Below, piece by piece: positions 10,490 to 22,300 of a DNA stretch of 64,000 nucleotides. This stretch comes from Cymbidium sinense. Taxonomy: Eukaryota > Streptophyta > Magnoliopsida > Asparagales > Orchidaceae. Below the pieces are notes generated by a model. The model was not told the DNA's origin, searched no databases, and saw only the letters and a program-made list of their open reading frames with translations. How positions within the stretch are numbered: the stretch's first letter is position 1; the number at the start of each line of letters is the position of its first letter. The stretch covers positions 63,114,474 through 63,178,473 of the forward strand of contig CM038218.1 of NCBI GenBank assembly GCA_021442155.1, given 5' to 3'. The translations under genes and the position numbers were made by a program.

Positions 10490-13355
10490 AATCATTTTTG
10501 AAAATAATTATCATTAAAAATTTTGTTCCAATTCATCAAAATATCCTCTTCTTTTGAAACATTGTTTGCTTATTTGCTAATCCGCCATGACGTGTTTAGG
10601 ATAGGTGTAAGAGAACCCAAGAGGCATCTTATCCTTATTTCACAACACAAACATAAGTTGAACACAATTCCCCAATGCTACTAGAATAAGTGTAAGAGAA
10701 CCCAAGAGGCTTCCTATTTTGACTAGCATAACTAAGTTAGGTGTAAGAGAACCTAAGCAGCATCCTTTCTTGGTGGAACTGTAACTGCCATTCATGGCAC
10801 CATTTCATCAAATCCTTTAAAATGTTTATGGTAAGTTTGAGATAACCCAAGTGATGTCTTATTCCCTTTAGCATAAGCACAAAAAAACAAACACATATCA
10901 TTGATCTCAGGCTATTTTGATGTGGGAGCAAGCCCCTTATGGCACTCACTCATTAGTTGCTCTAGGTCGGGCTGACATACTACCTTGTTAGTACATCACC
11001 CCAATGATCACTTATCCGGCGGATGTGAGTCCCCATGCTTTCTTCCTAACTTGACTATTACAAATCGATGACCACTTTATTAGTTTGGTAGATCCCACTA
11101 TGTAGCCAGTAAGCTACCTCATGTTGACTTCATTTAAGAAGATGTAAGCCTACATGCTTTCCTCTTGAGCTAACCATCATGCCCTAACTAGGTTGAGTAT
11201 ATTTAAGATTTAGGATAAGTCCCCCAGTGGCTGCTTTCCTCTTGACTGCTTTTGAGTTGATATAAATCCCCTAGTGGCATTCACTCAATAGTCGCCCTTG
11301 GTCGGATAGCACCTGTCGAGCCAAATACAGACTATCCCAAAAATTAGTTTGGTTATAGGAGGATGTGAGTCCCCGATGCTTTCTCCCTAGACTGATTATC
11401 ACAAATCGATGGGCACCTTAGGTTGGTTGATGTTCTCTATGCTGACAGCAACTCACTCGGTGGATACACCACTCTTGGCGGATGTGAGTCCCCACGCCTA
11501 CTCCTTGAGTTGGCCACCGAATACCTATGCAAATTATCTTCTTCAGGGATTTGGATAAAGGACTTAGTGGCCCCTTCCCTTGCGGGCACTCTATTTGGAT
11601 CATGTCCTTTAGGACCCTATTTAGACACTACCTAGGTTACTCCTGGATTGGACAGTCCCCCTTTCCTAGTAGCCACTCCTATGGTTGGAGAATTTGTTCA
11701 ACGGATGCACAGATTCTCCCTTGGTTCAGTAAATCAGAGATATGTCTAGGCTAATATAAGCTCATTCTTAGTCTAATCGCTCACAAACTAATAGGTTCCA
11801 CATTAAATAAACAAACAAAATAAATAAATTAATTCACTTATGGATTAGGAATTCAAGCCCCCAGCGGCCCTTTTCCTAAGCAAGCATCCTATCTTTAGAG
11901 GGCAGTGCTAGCAGAACTCCCTATAGGAATTGCCTGACTACACTTGAGTAGAGATAAGTCCCTGGGTTGGCACTCTCTCTGTAGTCACCCTTAGGTAAGG
12001 TTCAATCTATTTTGTCATAATAGGTTACCTTGACAGTCATTTCTCTTTGGAAGATATAAGTATACTATGCATTCTTTCTAGCATTACTGTCGCAAACTGA
12101 CGTGCAGCCCTAGATCGGGTTGACATATTACCTTGCTAATGTGTTTCCCCAGTGGACTTTTATTCATGAAAAATGTGAGTTCCCGTTCTTTCCTCCCTGA
12201 ATCAATCATTCTAAACCAAAAGGCACTTCTTTGGTTGGATATTTCTTTCCTCAGCCGGAAAGTTACTTTCTTTGGATTGGTAAATCTAAAGTGAGACCAA
12301 GGCCAACATGGCCCCTACTCAATGCAATCCATCGCAAACTAACAGGATCCATCTAATAAAATAAAAAAAAAGTAATTTTGACTATCTTTTGAGTTGATTT
12401 AAGTCCCCCAGCGACATTCACTCAGTAGTCAGCCCTAGGTCGGGTCGACATGTTATTTTGCTAATATGTCTCCCCAGTGGTCTTTTGTAGTGGAAGATGT
12501 GAGTCATCGTGCTCTCTTCCCTGAATTGATTATTGCAAATCAAAAGGCATCTCCCTTTGGTCAGATAGTCTTACTATGTGGTTGGTAGACTGCCCATTTG
12601 GATTGGTAAATTTGATGTAGATCAAGGCCGACATGGCCCCTACGCAGTGCAATCCATCACAAACCAACATGATACATCTCAACATTCAAAATTTAAAATC
12701 TAAAACAAATTCAACCTTCCTCCTCAGTGAAGCCAAACTAAATAAACAAAATAAATCCAATCAACCTCCCTAGTGGAGTCAAACCAAACAAATAAATCAA
12801 ATCAATCAGCTTCTCCTTAGTGAGATGCAAATATTTCCAATTCCCCTAGTGGAATCAACTCAATCCAACCTGAACTTGCTCCCCTAGTGGAGAGTTGATA
12901 TTTTCATCCCTAGTGAATCTCAAATTCTAATTCTTCGACAGATTTCACAACATCTTTTCCCCAGTGGATGACCTAGACTTGCTCCCCTAGTGGAGAGTTC
13001 ACATTTTCATCTCTAGTGGAGCATCAATTCAGAAATCAACAAATCTAATCAATTTTCTCCCCAGCGAGACACAAATCAAATTAAACCTCTCATCCCCTAC
13101 TGAATGACTTGAACCTTTTCCTCTAGAGGAAGGCTCACATACTCAGTCCCTAGTGGATTCCTCCCTCACTCTCTTATGTCTTAGGCATAAGTAGAGTTGC
13201 ATTGCATTAAGCTGTTGATTCCTTCTACGTCCCCGATTTGGGAGTAGATCATTTCTATTAGTGCTTGTGATCGTTCGAGCAATGTTGATCATCTCAATCA
13301 ACACCAATACGTGCAATATGCCTTATTAGTCACACCACACCTATTAGGCACCCTT
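10490..13355 (+). repeat. Non-coding repeat-rich 3' tail of element 1
   Basis: About 2.9 kb between integrase and the 3' LTR with no credible coding frame. It holds three kinds of degenerate repeats. Copies of GTAAGAGAACCCAAGAGG lie at about 10607-10830. Units of roughly 100-200 bp with 'ggatgtgagtccccatgctttctt' type sequence lie at about 10980-12660. Short units containing CCCTAGTGGA or CCCCAGTGGA lie at about 12700-13160. The same order is found at 28325-30806 and, reversed, at 45599-48834. The end (13300-13355) has 'cacaccacacctatt.ggc' just before the LTR, as in the other elements. Short open frames in it (for example 11423-11635) are not conserved. Confidence 0.75.
10597..10870 (+). repeat. 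Four-copy repeat after pol: GTAAGAGAACCCAAGAGG family
   Basis: Related copies start at about 10606, 10687, 10740 and 10828, in the form 'taggtgtaagagaacccaag'. Later copies are more diverged ('gataacccaagtgatgtc'). Four copies at similar spacing occur in the matching place of element 3 (48480-48740, reversed), but only one clear copy is left in element 2 (about 28430). Confidence 0.7.
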
Positions 13356-15164
13356 TGTTGACCTCACTTTTGGAGTGAGCTCTCAACTTCTCCATCTTAG
13401 ACATAGGACTCCCTTAGACATTAAGAGTTCCTTAGTAAATGAAGGTGTGATACTATATCGCTACTAAATGAAGGTGTGCTAAAGTAAGAATATGAGTGGC
13501 TATTATCACTATTAAATGAAAAATTATTTTTAAAATATATAAATCAAAGGTTATAAATGAAGGTGTACTACTACTTATAAGCTTGCATGTGATTATAGCA
13601 TAAAAATGTGCATTTGTGTGATTTTCTTCTCTCCTCTTAACATCGATTTGATTAGGATTTGCAAAAGTGTATAGTTTATTTGAAAAGAATATAACACTTA
13701 CTTAAATTGATTCTTATCAACTTCTATGTTATGACTTAAGAAGGATCTTCATATTTACACATGTAAATTGCATAACCAAATCAAATACATAAAACTTTTG
13801 CATGGCACTTCTTTTGTTCATTTCTTTTTGTACATGCACATGTATTTAAGAAAAGTGGTATATTAGTCTGGACATCCCGGGGTTGCGAGGCTTTAAGTTT
13901 CACTAAGAAGGTCTTGTACCTTATACCCTTGGTGTAGAAAATAATGGCGTCATACTCACTTATATCTTTCACACATGTAAATGTGCATTTGATTAATGGA
14001 TAAAAGAGTCCCTCTTTTCTACTTAATAAAATCATGCATTCATGAAATATCTAAAATTTCTTAAATAACATCTCTTTGCATTCATCATTAAGGTATGCTA
14101 AGATTCTGCATTACATGTATAGGTATGCATAGGATCATTCATATGCATGGTATACATGTTGTAAAGAAATAAATAGTTGTGTGTTATGTGATAGTAATTC
14201 ACTTTAATCGGTCCTAAGATGCCTTTCTTATTGAATAGGTTTATTTAGAGCAAATCTAAACTTAGGGTTAATTAAAACACATTAAAATATTCACTAAAGG
14301 AAAATCATTAATGAATCTACCTTAGAAATTACTTAAGGTAAGGATGAAAGAGAAGTTCTCTTTTTTTTTCTTCTCTTTACAACACTTAATAATTAAATGT
14401 AGGTTCGTTCAAACCAAATCAAATCAAATAAAAATTGACAAATCAACTAAATCACTTAAAATGAAATCACTCTCTAAGTTGAACCCTTTTACACTTAGAA
14501 AATTACAACCTTAAAGCCTAGCTAAGACATGCCACACAAGCCTTAAATAGCATACACATTAGGGTAAGCCACCATTTCAAGCTCTATGTTAGGGCGGTGC
14601 ATGGTTTGATGCCTAATTTTATTTTATGATATAATATTTCAGACTGGATGTTAGGGTGTATGTGCATAGACTGGATGGTAGGGCCATCTTAATCTAACCA
14701 TGTCTTATGCAGGGGATTGTGCTTAAGGGGCACTGTAATAAAAATATAAATGCTTTTGCTATGCAGGTTGCTTACACCCCTAAGCATGATCCAAAATAGG
14801 CCAAGTGGACTTGGTTACCCATGTGTGGGGTGCTAAGTCTAATTTATTCATATAACTGCTTGGGATGTGTGGTGTGTTTAGCAAATCTCTATTTTGCAAG
14901 TTTTAGTTAGATTTATTTTTCCCATTTTCAAGTAATTTTTGCAATTAAGATTTGGAATGAATCTTATGGGGAAGTGTAGGTGAACATTGGTTATAAGACT
15001 ATGTCTTATGTACCATGTGAAGCCTTTGGAACACTCATATTCTAACCAAGCCAAGAGGAAGAAAGGAAGGAAGCAAATCAAAAAAAAAAAAGAAGAAATG
15101 AAGAATGAAGACCCCCATAATGTAAATTCTTTCTAAGTTGTAATTATTCATTTCTAATCCGAGT

Positions 15165-15172
15165 TATATAAA
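15165..15172 (+). promoter_or_regulatory. Candidate LTR TATA box
   Basis: TATATAAA lies in 'gagttatataaaagtagagc', followed about 30 bp downstream by a pyrimidine-rich stretch. The segment is conserved in the other LTRs but with a weaker box: 'tgtataaggg' at about 37440, and the inverse near 39090. Its position about 1.45 kb before the LTR end would make everything upstream U3. This is inference from motif and position only. Confidence 0.35.
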
Positions 15173-15329
15173 AGTAGAGCTTGGCTGCCCATATTTCTTT
15201 TTTGGGTTTGTGCGGTGGACCCCGACCACAAAAGCCTCTTATTCTTTTGCCCTAGCTTTATAAAATTATTTGATGTTTGTTTAGCTTGTACATTAAGATG
15301 ACATGATTTTTCTAGTTTCTTCATTGTTT

Positions 15330-16620
15330 GATGAATGGCCTGGATACGATTAGGCTCCTAGGAAAAAATAAAATTTCTATCCAATTAATCAATTTAAAAT
15401 TAAAATTAAATAACTCATAATCTCACCTAAAGCCTAGGACATAAATCAAGATAATAAAATATTTAACAACCCCTTAGCTAGATGTTCTATGTTTCACATC
15501 ATGCATAAAATAATCTTGCTTCACTCATGCTTATGGAGGGTTATCACCTTTACCAGAGAACATGGCTTGACATTTGAGAGCCATGGTGAAAACACACCTC
15601 TTTCTTGTTGATTTTGGCTTAGAACCAATTTCTCATGCGTTGGCCATATGAATCCCATAACCTGTGTCAAATTAATTGTCCAAAAATGAAAATAAACTTA
15701 ACAAAATTTGCATTAGATTAAGTCATGAGTTTATACCCTACATGATCTAGTCTCTTAGGGAGTGAGTTTAAGGACTTAGTCTTCTTTCTAAATAAACAAC
15801 AGCACAACTATCTTAAAAAGCATAAGACTTGCCTACATGTATTTAAAATCGTAGGAGGAGTTAGTTGGCAGCCACCCCCATGCGGTTGTAAGCCCAACAG
15901 TCGGGTTGTTTATCCTATATTTTGGAGGTAAATCATATGCCCATTTTTGCCTTAGATTTAGGTTATGCTTTGGCCTTCGCTAAAGCTCCCTAGATTTAGG
16001 ATCCGATGTTGTTGTTTCCCTTTATGTACTACAAGCATAAATCCTCATCTCTTAGGCATTTCCATGATCTTGTATCACAGAATTGTAAGTCTTAGATTTC
16101 TAATAAAAATTAAACTTAAACATATAATTCCTCTCAAAATTCAAAAATATAAACCCAACCATAGGATAGTTCGGGATGCTCGCTAGGTGAGAATCTCCTA
16201 CTTATCTCCATTTGGTTTCAATGATAACGCCCTACTTTTGATCAATCCCATTTGATCATCAAAAAATAACCAATTGATTGATAGCCCTATCTTTGAAATC
16301 TTTGGAGACAATGATCATTTAACTTAGTCAAAAGTATTCTTAAGGAATCTCATTCCTTAAGATGTAATTAACTATAGGGGCTTGCCTCCATAGGGAATTT
16401 AACAAACCCGATTTAAAATAAACCCTAATGTACTTTTCCATGTAAAGTATGAGAAAAATCTCTAGTACATTTGATGATCCATTGTCCTTAGGAGTCCTTA
16501 TTAGATGATTAGGTCTATCGCAGGATGGTGACTTCTGTCTCTTGAGATAGTACATCATTCCTCAATGCCGCACCCGATCACCCTAATAAGAACATCTGCG
16601 GATCTACATGGTGTCCAACA
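15330..16620 (+). repeat. Conserved 1.3 kb 3' block of the LTR
   Basis: Starts near 'aatggcctggata' and ends GTGTCCAACA. It is present three times: here, at 62690-64000 in the same orientation, and inverted at 37601-38930. Recognisable landmarks are 'gggagtgagtttaaggacttag', 'gcccaacagtcgggttg' and 'ctccttattagatgattagg'. Small open frames such as 15965-16186 are not shared between copies, so it is probably non-coding R/U5 sequence. Confidence 0.7.
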
Positions 16621-16916
16621 AGTATATTTTTATTTCCATTTATTTATTTAGATGAAGAAAAGAAAACACCACACACGTGTCATTGTTAACCAGGGAAGTG
16701 AGGTAATCAAATGACCTCCTTGGGGCTAGCTAAAGCCTCGTGTTTCTGAGATGTCCAAATAATATACCTATTTTCATACAAACATATGTAGATTTATATA
16801 CATAAACATAAGAAAGAAAGCTCCAAATTATATGGCTAATTGATTTAATAGCTTAGTCAATTATGAATGCATGTATCCTTGATAAAAGAAAATGGGTTCT
16901 AATTCCATAATTAAAT

Positions 16917-16982
<66 letters not shown>

Positions 16983-19383
16983 GACATAAGTTAGTACGTG
17001 CCATTATTAACTAGGGAAGTGAGATAATCAAATGACCTCTTTGGGCCTGGCTAAAGCCTCGTATTCCAAGGATGTCCAGAATAAACACTTGCTTTCCTCA
17101 AATACATATGGATGTATACATAAATAAAGGAAGGAAAACCATGTGAAGATTGTACTTTATTTGATTGAAACACTTAAGCATGTGGATTAAAGTCATATCT
17201 AAGTTCTAATATAGAAACACATGTAAATGAAATCAAATAAGTGTGTGTCATTATTAACCAGGGAAGTGAGGTAATCAAATGACCTCCTTGGGGCTACCTA
17301 AAGCCTCGAATTCCCGAGATCTTTGGATTATATACTTATCAACATTCAAATACATGCAAAACCATATATGAATTAAGGAAGTGAAAGCTTTACTCCACAT
17401 ATTTAAGCTATAAGCACATACAAACCTATATGTATCCATAGCTACTATCACTCTAATCAATGTAATTGATTTGTAAACTTTAGAAATTAATTTGAATTTA
17501 TTAATGATAATAGTCACACATATTATAAATTAATCAAACACATGCAAGTTTACATGAAAGAAAACCATTTAATTTAATTAATTTTAAAAAGATGAATGCA
17601 TGATTTAAATTGACATACAACATTTAACATGATTAGAAAGGAATAAATAAATATAAACTTAGATTTCATTCAATTAAATTAATTTCTAAGGACATTCGTA
17701 TCAAATAAAACTATTTAAAGTAAACCAAAGCTTCTTTAATGCCATTTTTAATTTTATATTTTGATTTGATTTATGGAAGTGAGAAAGAGGTTTGCTGGTC
17801 CTAACCCATTCCTATGTTTGCTAATTAATTTGGTTTAATTAAATGTAATTAAGTTGATTTTATGAGTTAATTAAGTTATGGTATGCATTAAATACATTAA
17901 TTAACCATTTCTAATGTCACCTTAAAGTATTTAACCAAATAATTATGAGCCAACATGATATGCATAGAAAATAAATTTGCAATAATCCTAAGAAATAAAG
18001 GGGCCTAATGCAATTGTCTCATAATTAATGGTTAATTAAGCTAAGGAACTTAATTAAGTACTTTTATGGTTTTCCTACACATGTGGGTTTACCATACTTT
18101 CTTTAAGACCTCTTTAGGTTATTGAACACCTAAAGGTCTACCCAAGATTTACATAATTAAAATTTGATATGATTATAATTTTAATTTAATTAATTAAATA
18201 GTTTAATTAATTAATTAAGCCTTGATTGATTTAATTAATAAAATGAAGTTAAGGAAATATATTAGGAAGGAACACCTAACATTATCCCATGGGTTCATTC
18301 ACTGCTGAACAATGATTAACAACTTAATTAATTAATTTGTTGCTATTCATGTTATTAATTAATGACTAATTAACTTAAGAGAGTAATTAAAACTTGATTA
18401 GTCAATTTCCCTAATTAACTAAGCAATAAATCCCATAAAAATCATGGGATGTAAGTCATCCCATTAAATTAACCTACAAAGTTTGGGGTTAATTACTTAA
18501 GTAATTAAAGAATTAATAAGCAAATTAATTTTGTAATTAAACCATAATTAAGCCTTAATTATTGTTTAAAATTAATTAAGAACATTTTTAATAAATTCTC
18601 CTCTCAAATACATTTAAAATGAGTGTTTATTTATATTTTTTTGATTTTTCTAAAATTAGTTATGATTTTTACAAATTTTAGCCATTAAAACACATTAATT
18701 AAGCCTAATTAACCCTTAATCTCATCCACATGACCTGATGCTTTCCACATGATGCCTTGATATTAAAATAATCCTAGTAAGCTCTGTTGAACGTACTTTC
18801 TTGTGCATCGTTTGATCTAAGATCGGATGACCATGATTAATCCCACAGCTTAATAGGATTAAATCAGATCAATCTATCAGATCTATTCACGACCATCTAT
18901 TTTGATCACGCGAAATGGATGATGCGTGATCTATCATCACACAAGCAAGGGAGAATGGAGTCCGTCCACCATTGCTCGCGTGATCCGAGCTCACCTGAGC
19001 TCGGATTGACTCTAAACAGATCCCACACCTTCACGACATCTATCGGAGGAGATTCCATGGTCAAGATCACATGAGCTGAACAATTCCTTCAAAAAACTCC
19101 AACAAAATTTTCACCAAAGGTCAGTTTTAAGGGCATACCTCACCGAAGCTCAAGACCAGTGGCAAATCCGATTGAGGAAGCTTCATCTAGTGGAGATGAA
19201 GCTCTACTGATCAGCACGAGCTCCAATTTAAGGTGGCTTGCTCGGAAGAGCAACACCCGAAGTTTGGGAGGCCTGTGTTGATCGAAATCCAACCTCCGAT
19301 CATCATGAAGCTTGGGAGATGATTTGTTCTTGTTCGATTGGCTCTATAGATGGTGTGTGCAAGGTTAATTGCACTTTGGTTGC
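16621..19383 (-). mobile_element. Fragment of an older minus-oriented LTR
   Basis: The sequence is the reverse complement of the 3' half of element 2's LTR. Copies of the 'gtgaggtaatcaaatgacctcc' unit at about 16700, 17021 and 17268 match inverted copies near 23838, 24086, 35744, 35993 and 36268. 'cccatgggttcattcactg' at about 18288 is the inverse of 22845-22865. A GC-richer block follows at 18780-19380, and the plus-oriented LTR then starts abruptly at 19384. The fragment lacks both LTR termini. It is best read as the host sequence into which elements 1 and 2 inserted. No gene is present. Confidence 0.65.
16916..16978. repeat. Compound (AC)n(AT)n microsatellite
   Basis: About 10 AC units run directly into about 22 AT units. 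The corresponding place in the other LTR copies has only a short 'tgtgtgtgtatttaatt' (near 24150) or 'tgtgtgtgtatttagtt' (near 36065), so the expansion is specific to this copy. Confidence 0.95.
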
Positions 19384-22300
19384 TGTTGACCTCACTTTTG
19401 GAGTGAGTTTTCAATTTGCTCATCTTAAACTTAGGAGCCTTCTAGACATTAAGACTTCCCTAGTCATAAGATGCTTCTAGTGATTAGGTGAACACTTAAC
19501 CTAAACCTAAAGACTTAGAATGGTTAATCATAGGATTAGGCTATGCCTTAGGAATTAGGATAACCCTCATACCGCACAACCTAAATCCAATCCAGATACA
19601 CCCTATCAAACCTAGAATCAAACTCAATTTCAAATCCAAATCCAAATCTAAATTCAAATCCTAAGCCAAATGATTGAAGCCCATGATCAAATCCAACCTT
19701 GTAATTTTTCTTAGGTCGTTTAAATTAAATTTCATGAACTTAGCCAAAATCCCATCTAAATCAAACCAAATTTAATTGATTTCCTCACAAAGTAATCATT
19801 CCACCAGTCACCATTCCAAGTATAAATGAAATCTACAATTATTAACCCAAGTCAAACTTAACTTAGCCCATTTGACTTGAAATATTCTAATGAACCAAAA
19901 CTGATTTAAACCCAAACCAATTGCAATTAGATTTATATATTAATCTTAAATCCATATATAAACTTAACTAAATCAAACTCAATCCAAAATCAAGCCAACT
20001 AAACCCAATTGGCTCACTTGACCCAAAGTGGCCAATTTAACCTACATGAACCAAAATTCAATTTAATTTAAATCAAAGTGAATTAAGCCAATCCAAACTT
20101 CATGACTTGATTGTTAATCATCCTAGGTTGACCAATTATCATAAATTGGGTCAAACCAAGTCAACCTAGCCCTTTGACCAAGCCAACCCTTTAATGCATA
20201 TGAACCTAAACTAGCAAAATTACAACTTAGGCCAAATCTCTTGAAACCCATGATTCATACCATCTCGGGATCATTACTTGAACATGACTTGACCTTCAAT
20301 TGAGCCAAACCTAACTCAATTGGCCCTCTTGACCCAAGTTGACCAAAATTGACCTAAATAGTCAAAAATGGGTGAAATAAAAATCCAATCCAAATTGATT
20401 GCAACCAATGGCTCAAGTTCATTTCAAATTGATTGTTGAACTTGACCAAAGCCTCAATTGAGCCCAATTGACCCACTAGACCCAAATGACGTATTGAACC
20501 CAACTTGACCTAAAGAGTCAAACTAACTTAAAATCCAATCAAATCCAAATTGAACTCAACCAAAGCCTACAACACATTCCCAGCGATCAACTAAACCCAA
20601 GCCAAGTAATGACCCAAGACAATTTGGCCAATTTGGTCAATTGGTGAACTTGACCCATTTTAGTCAAATGAATTCAAACGAACCAAAATCAAAGATAAAT
20701 CAAATTAAACCAAAAAAATGACACCAAAATATCCTAAATGATCATATGAACTTGACCAAACCTTTGGTTTGGCCCAATTTGACCAATTGGTCAACTAACC
20801 CATTTTGACCCAATTTGACCCCAATGGGTCAAATTGAGCCAAACCTAACCTAATGAACTCCAAATGATATGAAATTTGGTCCAACTCACTTTTGACTCAT
20901 TTAAAATCTGCCCAAATCAAATCCAATACAAAATGACCATTTTACCCTTGGGGTCAAGGGTATCACATGAAACCAATCATCATGTAACTGGTCATGTCCA
21001 TTCCTTGGCCACTTGACACCCTCCCAATGGTCCACCTAGGCATCAAGGACACTGCCCAACCTGACCCAAGAGGTGGTTAGGTTGGCTATGAGTCATGGGG
21101 AGGTGTATTCACCTTACCTCTCCCATTGGAGCATTGAAACCCATTGGACACGCACTAATCCCACTTGGTAACCACCTCCCAAGCCTTGACCAACCAAACC
21201 AAGCAACCTAGGATGATTGTCTACCATTCTCAACCACCCCAAGCCATAGAACTTTCACCAGGAGCCAAAAATCACCATCAATGGTGATTTTTGATGACCA
21301 CCAAGCACAAGAGAAAGAGAGGCCTCTAAGAGATTATTTTGCCATTGCACACACTCCAGGAGCTCCTCCAAGCAACATGACCCCTTTCCCCACTTCCTTT
21401 GGGCTAGAAAAACACCAAAATTGAGCAGATTTTGGCAAGGAAGCTACGATAATTGGTGGATACAACATTCCAAGGGGAGGTAAGGGTCTAGCTTCATCCA
21501 AAGGCTTCATCTCACATCCAGGAGTGTGCTCAGATCAATACAGCCACCGAAAATCGTCTCCGATGAGGTAATTTTTTAAATCCTTTAGTTGATCATATGT
21601 TTCTTTGTTTGTGTCGATGGTTGCTGGATTTTAGAAAAATCCCATAGATGTCCCTTGCATTCTTCATTTCACATGAGCCTAATGTGAAAATAGAAGTTTT
21701 CGATGAGTTTCTCTATAAAATCGAGCTCGGACGGACCCAATTTTGTTCGATTTTGCAGATTTCGCATTTCTATTCGTCGATTTCATCGTTGGGAGGAAGT
21801 AGATCCAATAGCCATCCAATTCTACTTCAATAGGGACAGATGGCTATGATTAAAAGAGAAATCACATTGATTTAAGCCCTTTAGATTATGGATTTAATAT
21901 GAACCGTCAATTAAAAATGAACGTTTCACCCTTTTACCGCTCAAACGCGCTGCGTGCCCAATCAGAGCTCGCCATGTGGAACCGTATTACCCAATCACAC
22001 GACACAATGTGAAAACACATGATCCAGTCAATGTTGCGTGGCGCTGACTAGGTTATGTAGGAAATTCAGGGTTTTCTACTTTTGAAAATTAATTGAATCA
22101 CTTGAAACTTTAAAAATTTATAAAAAATAAAATATTTAATAAAAAATTTAAAATAATAGCTTGTAGGATTCATCTTTCCGAGGAAAATTCAAAAAGCTCA
22201 AAATTCCAAATTTCTATTGGGTATTTTGAGCTTAATTTAAGTTTTAGTAAAAATTAAATTTAATTAATTAATCCAAAAATACACATTAGATTTATCTAAA

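Larger units (their letters stand above)
2774..13355 (+). mobile_element. Internal region of Tat/Ogre-like Ty3/gypsy element 1 (degenerate)
   Basis: This contains, in order, an unidentified leader reading frame, gag, protease, RT, Ty3-type RNase H, archaeal-type RNase H, integrase ends, and a long non-coding tail. It is followed by an LTR starting TGTTGACCTC at 13356. The order RT - RNase H - second RNase H - integrase is that of the plant Tat clade. All segments contain in-frame stops and frameshifts, and most of the integrase core is gone. The upstream LTR is not in the window: the sequence before 2774 is an LTR in the opposite orientation. Confidence 0.85.
13356..16620 (+). mobile_element. 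3' LTR of element 1 (internally deleted, both termini present)
   Basis: Begins TGTTGACCTCAC and ends GGTGTCCAACA, so TGTTG and CAACA form a terminal inverted pair as expected for an LTR. The first 85 bp match the LTR starts at 19384 and 30807. After about 13440 the sequence jumps to material matching 23630 onward in element 2's 5' LTR, so about 4.2 kb of the LTR middle is missing. From 13490 it follows the normal LTR order to the 1.3 kb conserved 3' block (15330-16620), which recurs at 62690-64000 and inverted at 37601-38930. No coding capacity. Confidence 0.8.

Noticed and set aside
15965..16186. Gene in the conserved 1.3 kb LTR block
   Set aside because: The matching blocks at 62958-63420 and 37900-38500 do not keep the same reading frame.
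16916..16978. Origin or regulatory element
   Set aside because: Simple AC/AT microsatellite expansion, absent from the other LTR copies.
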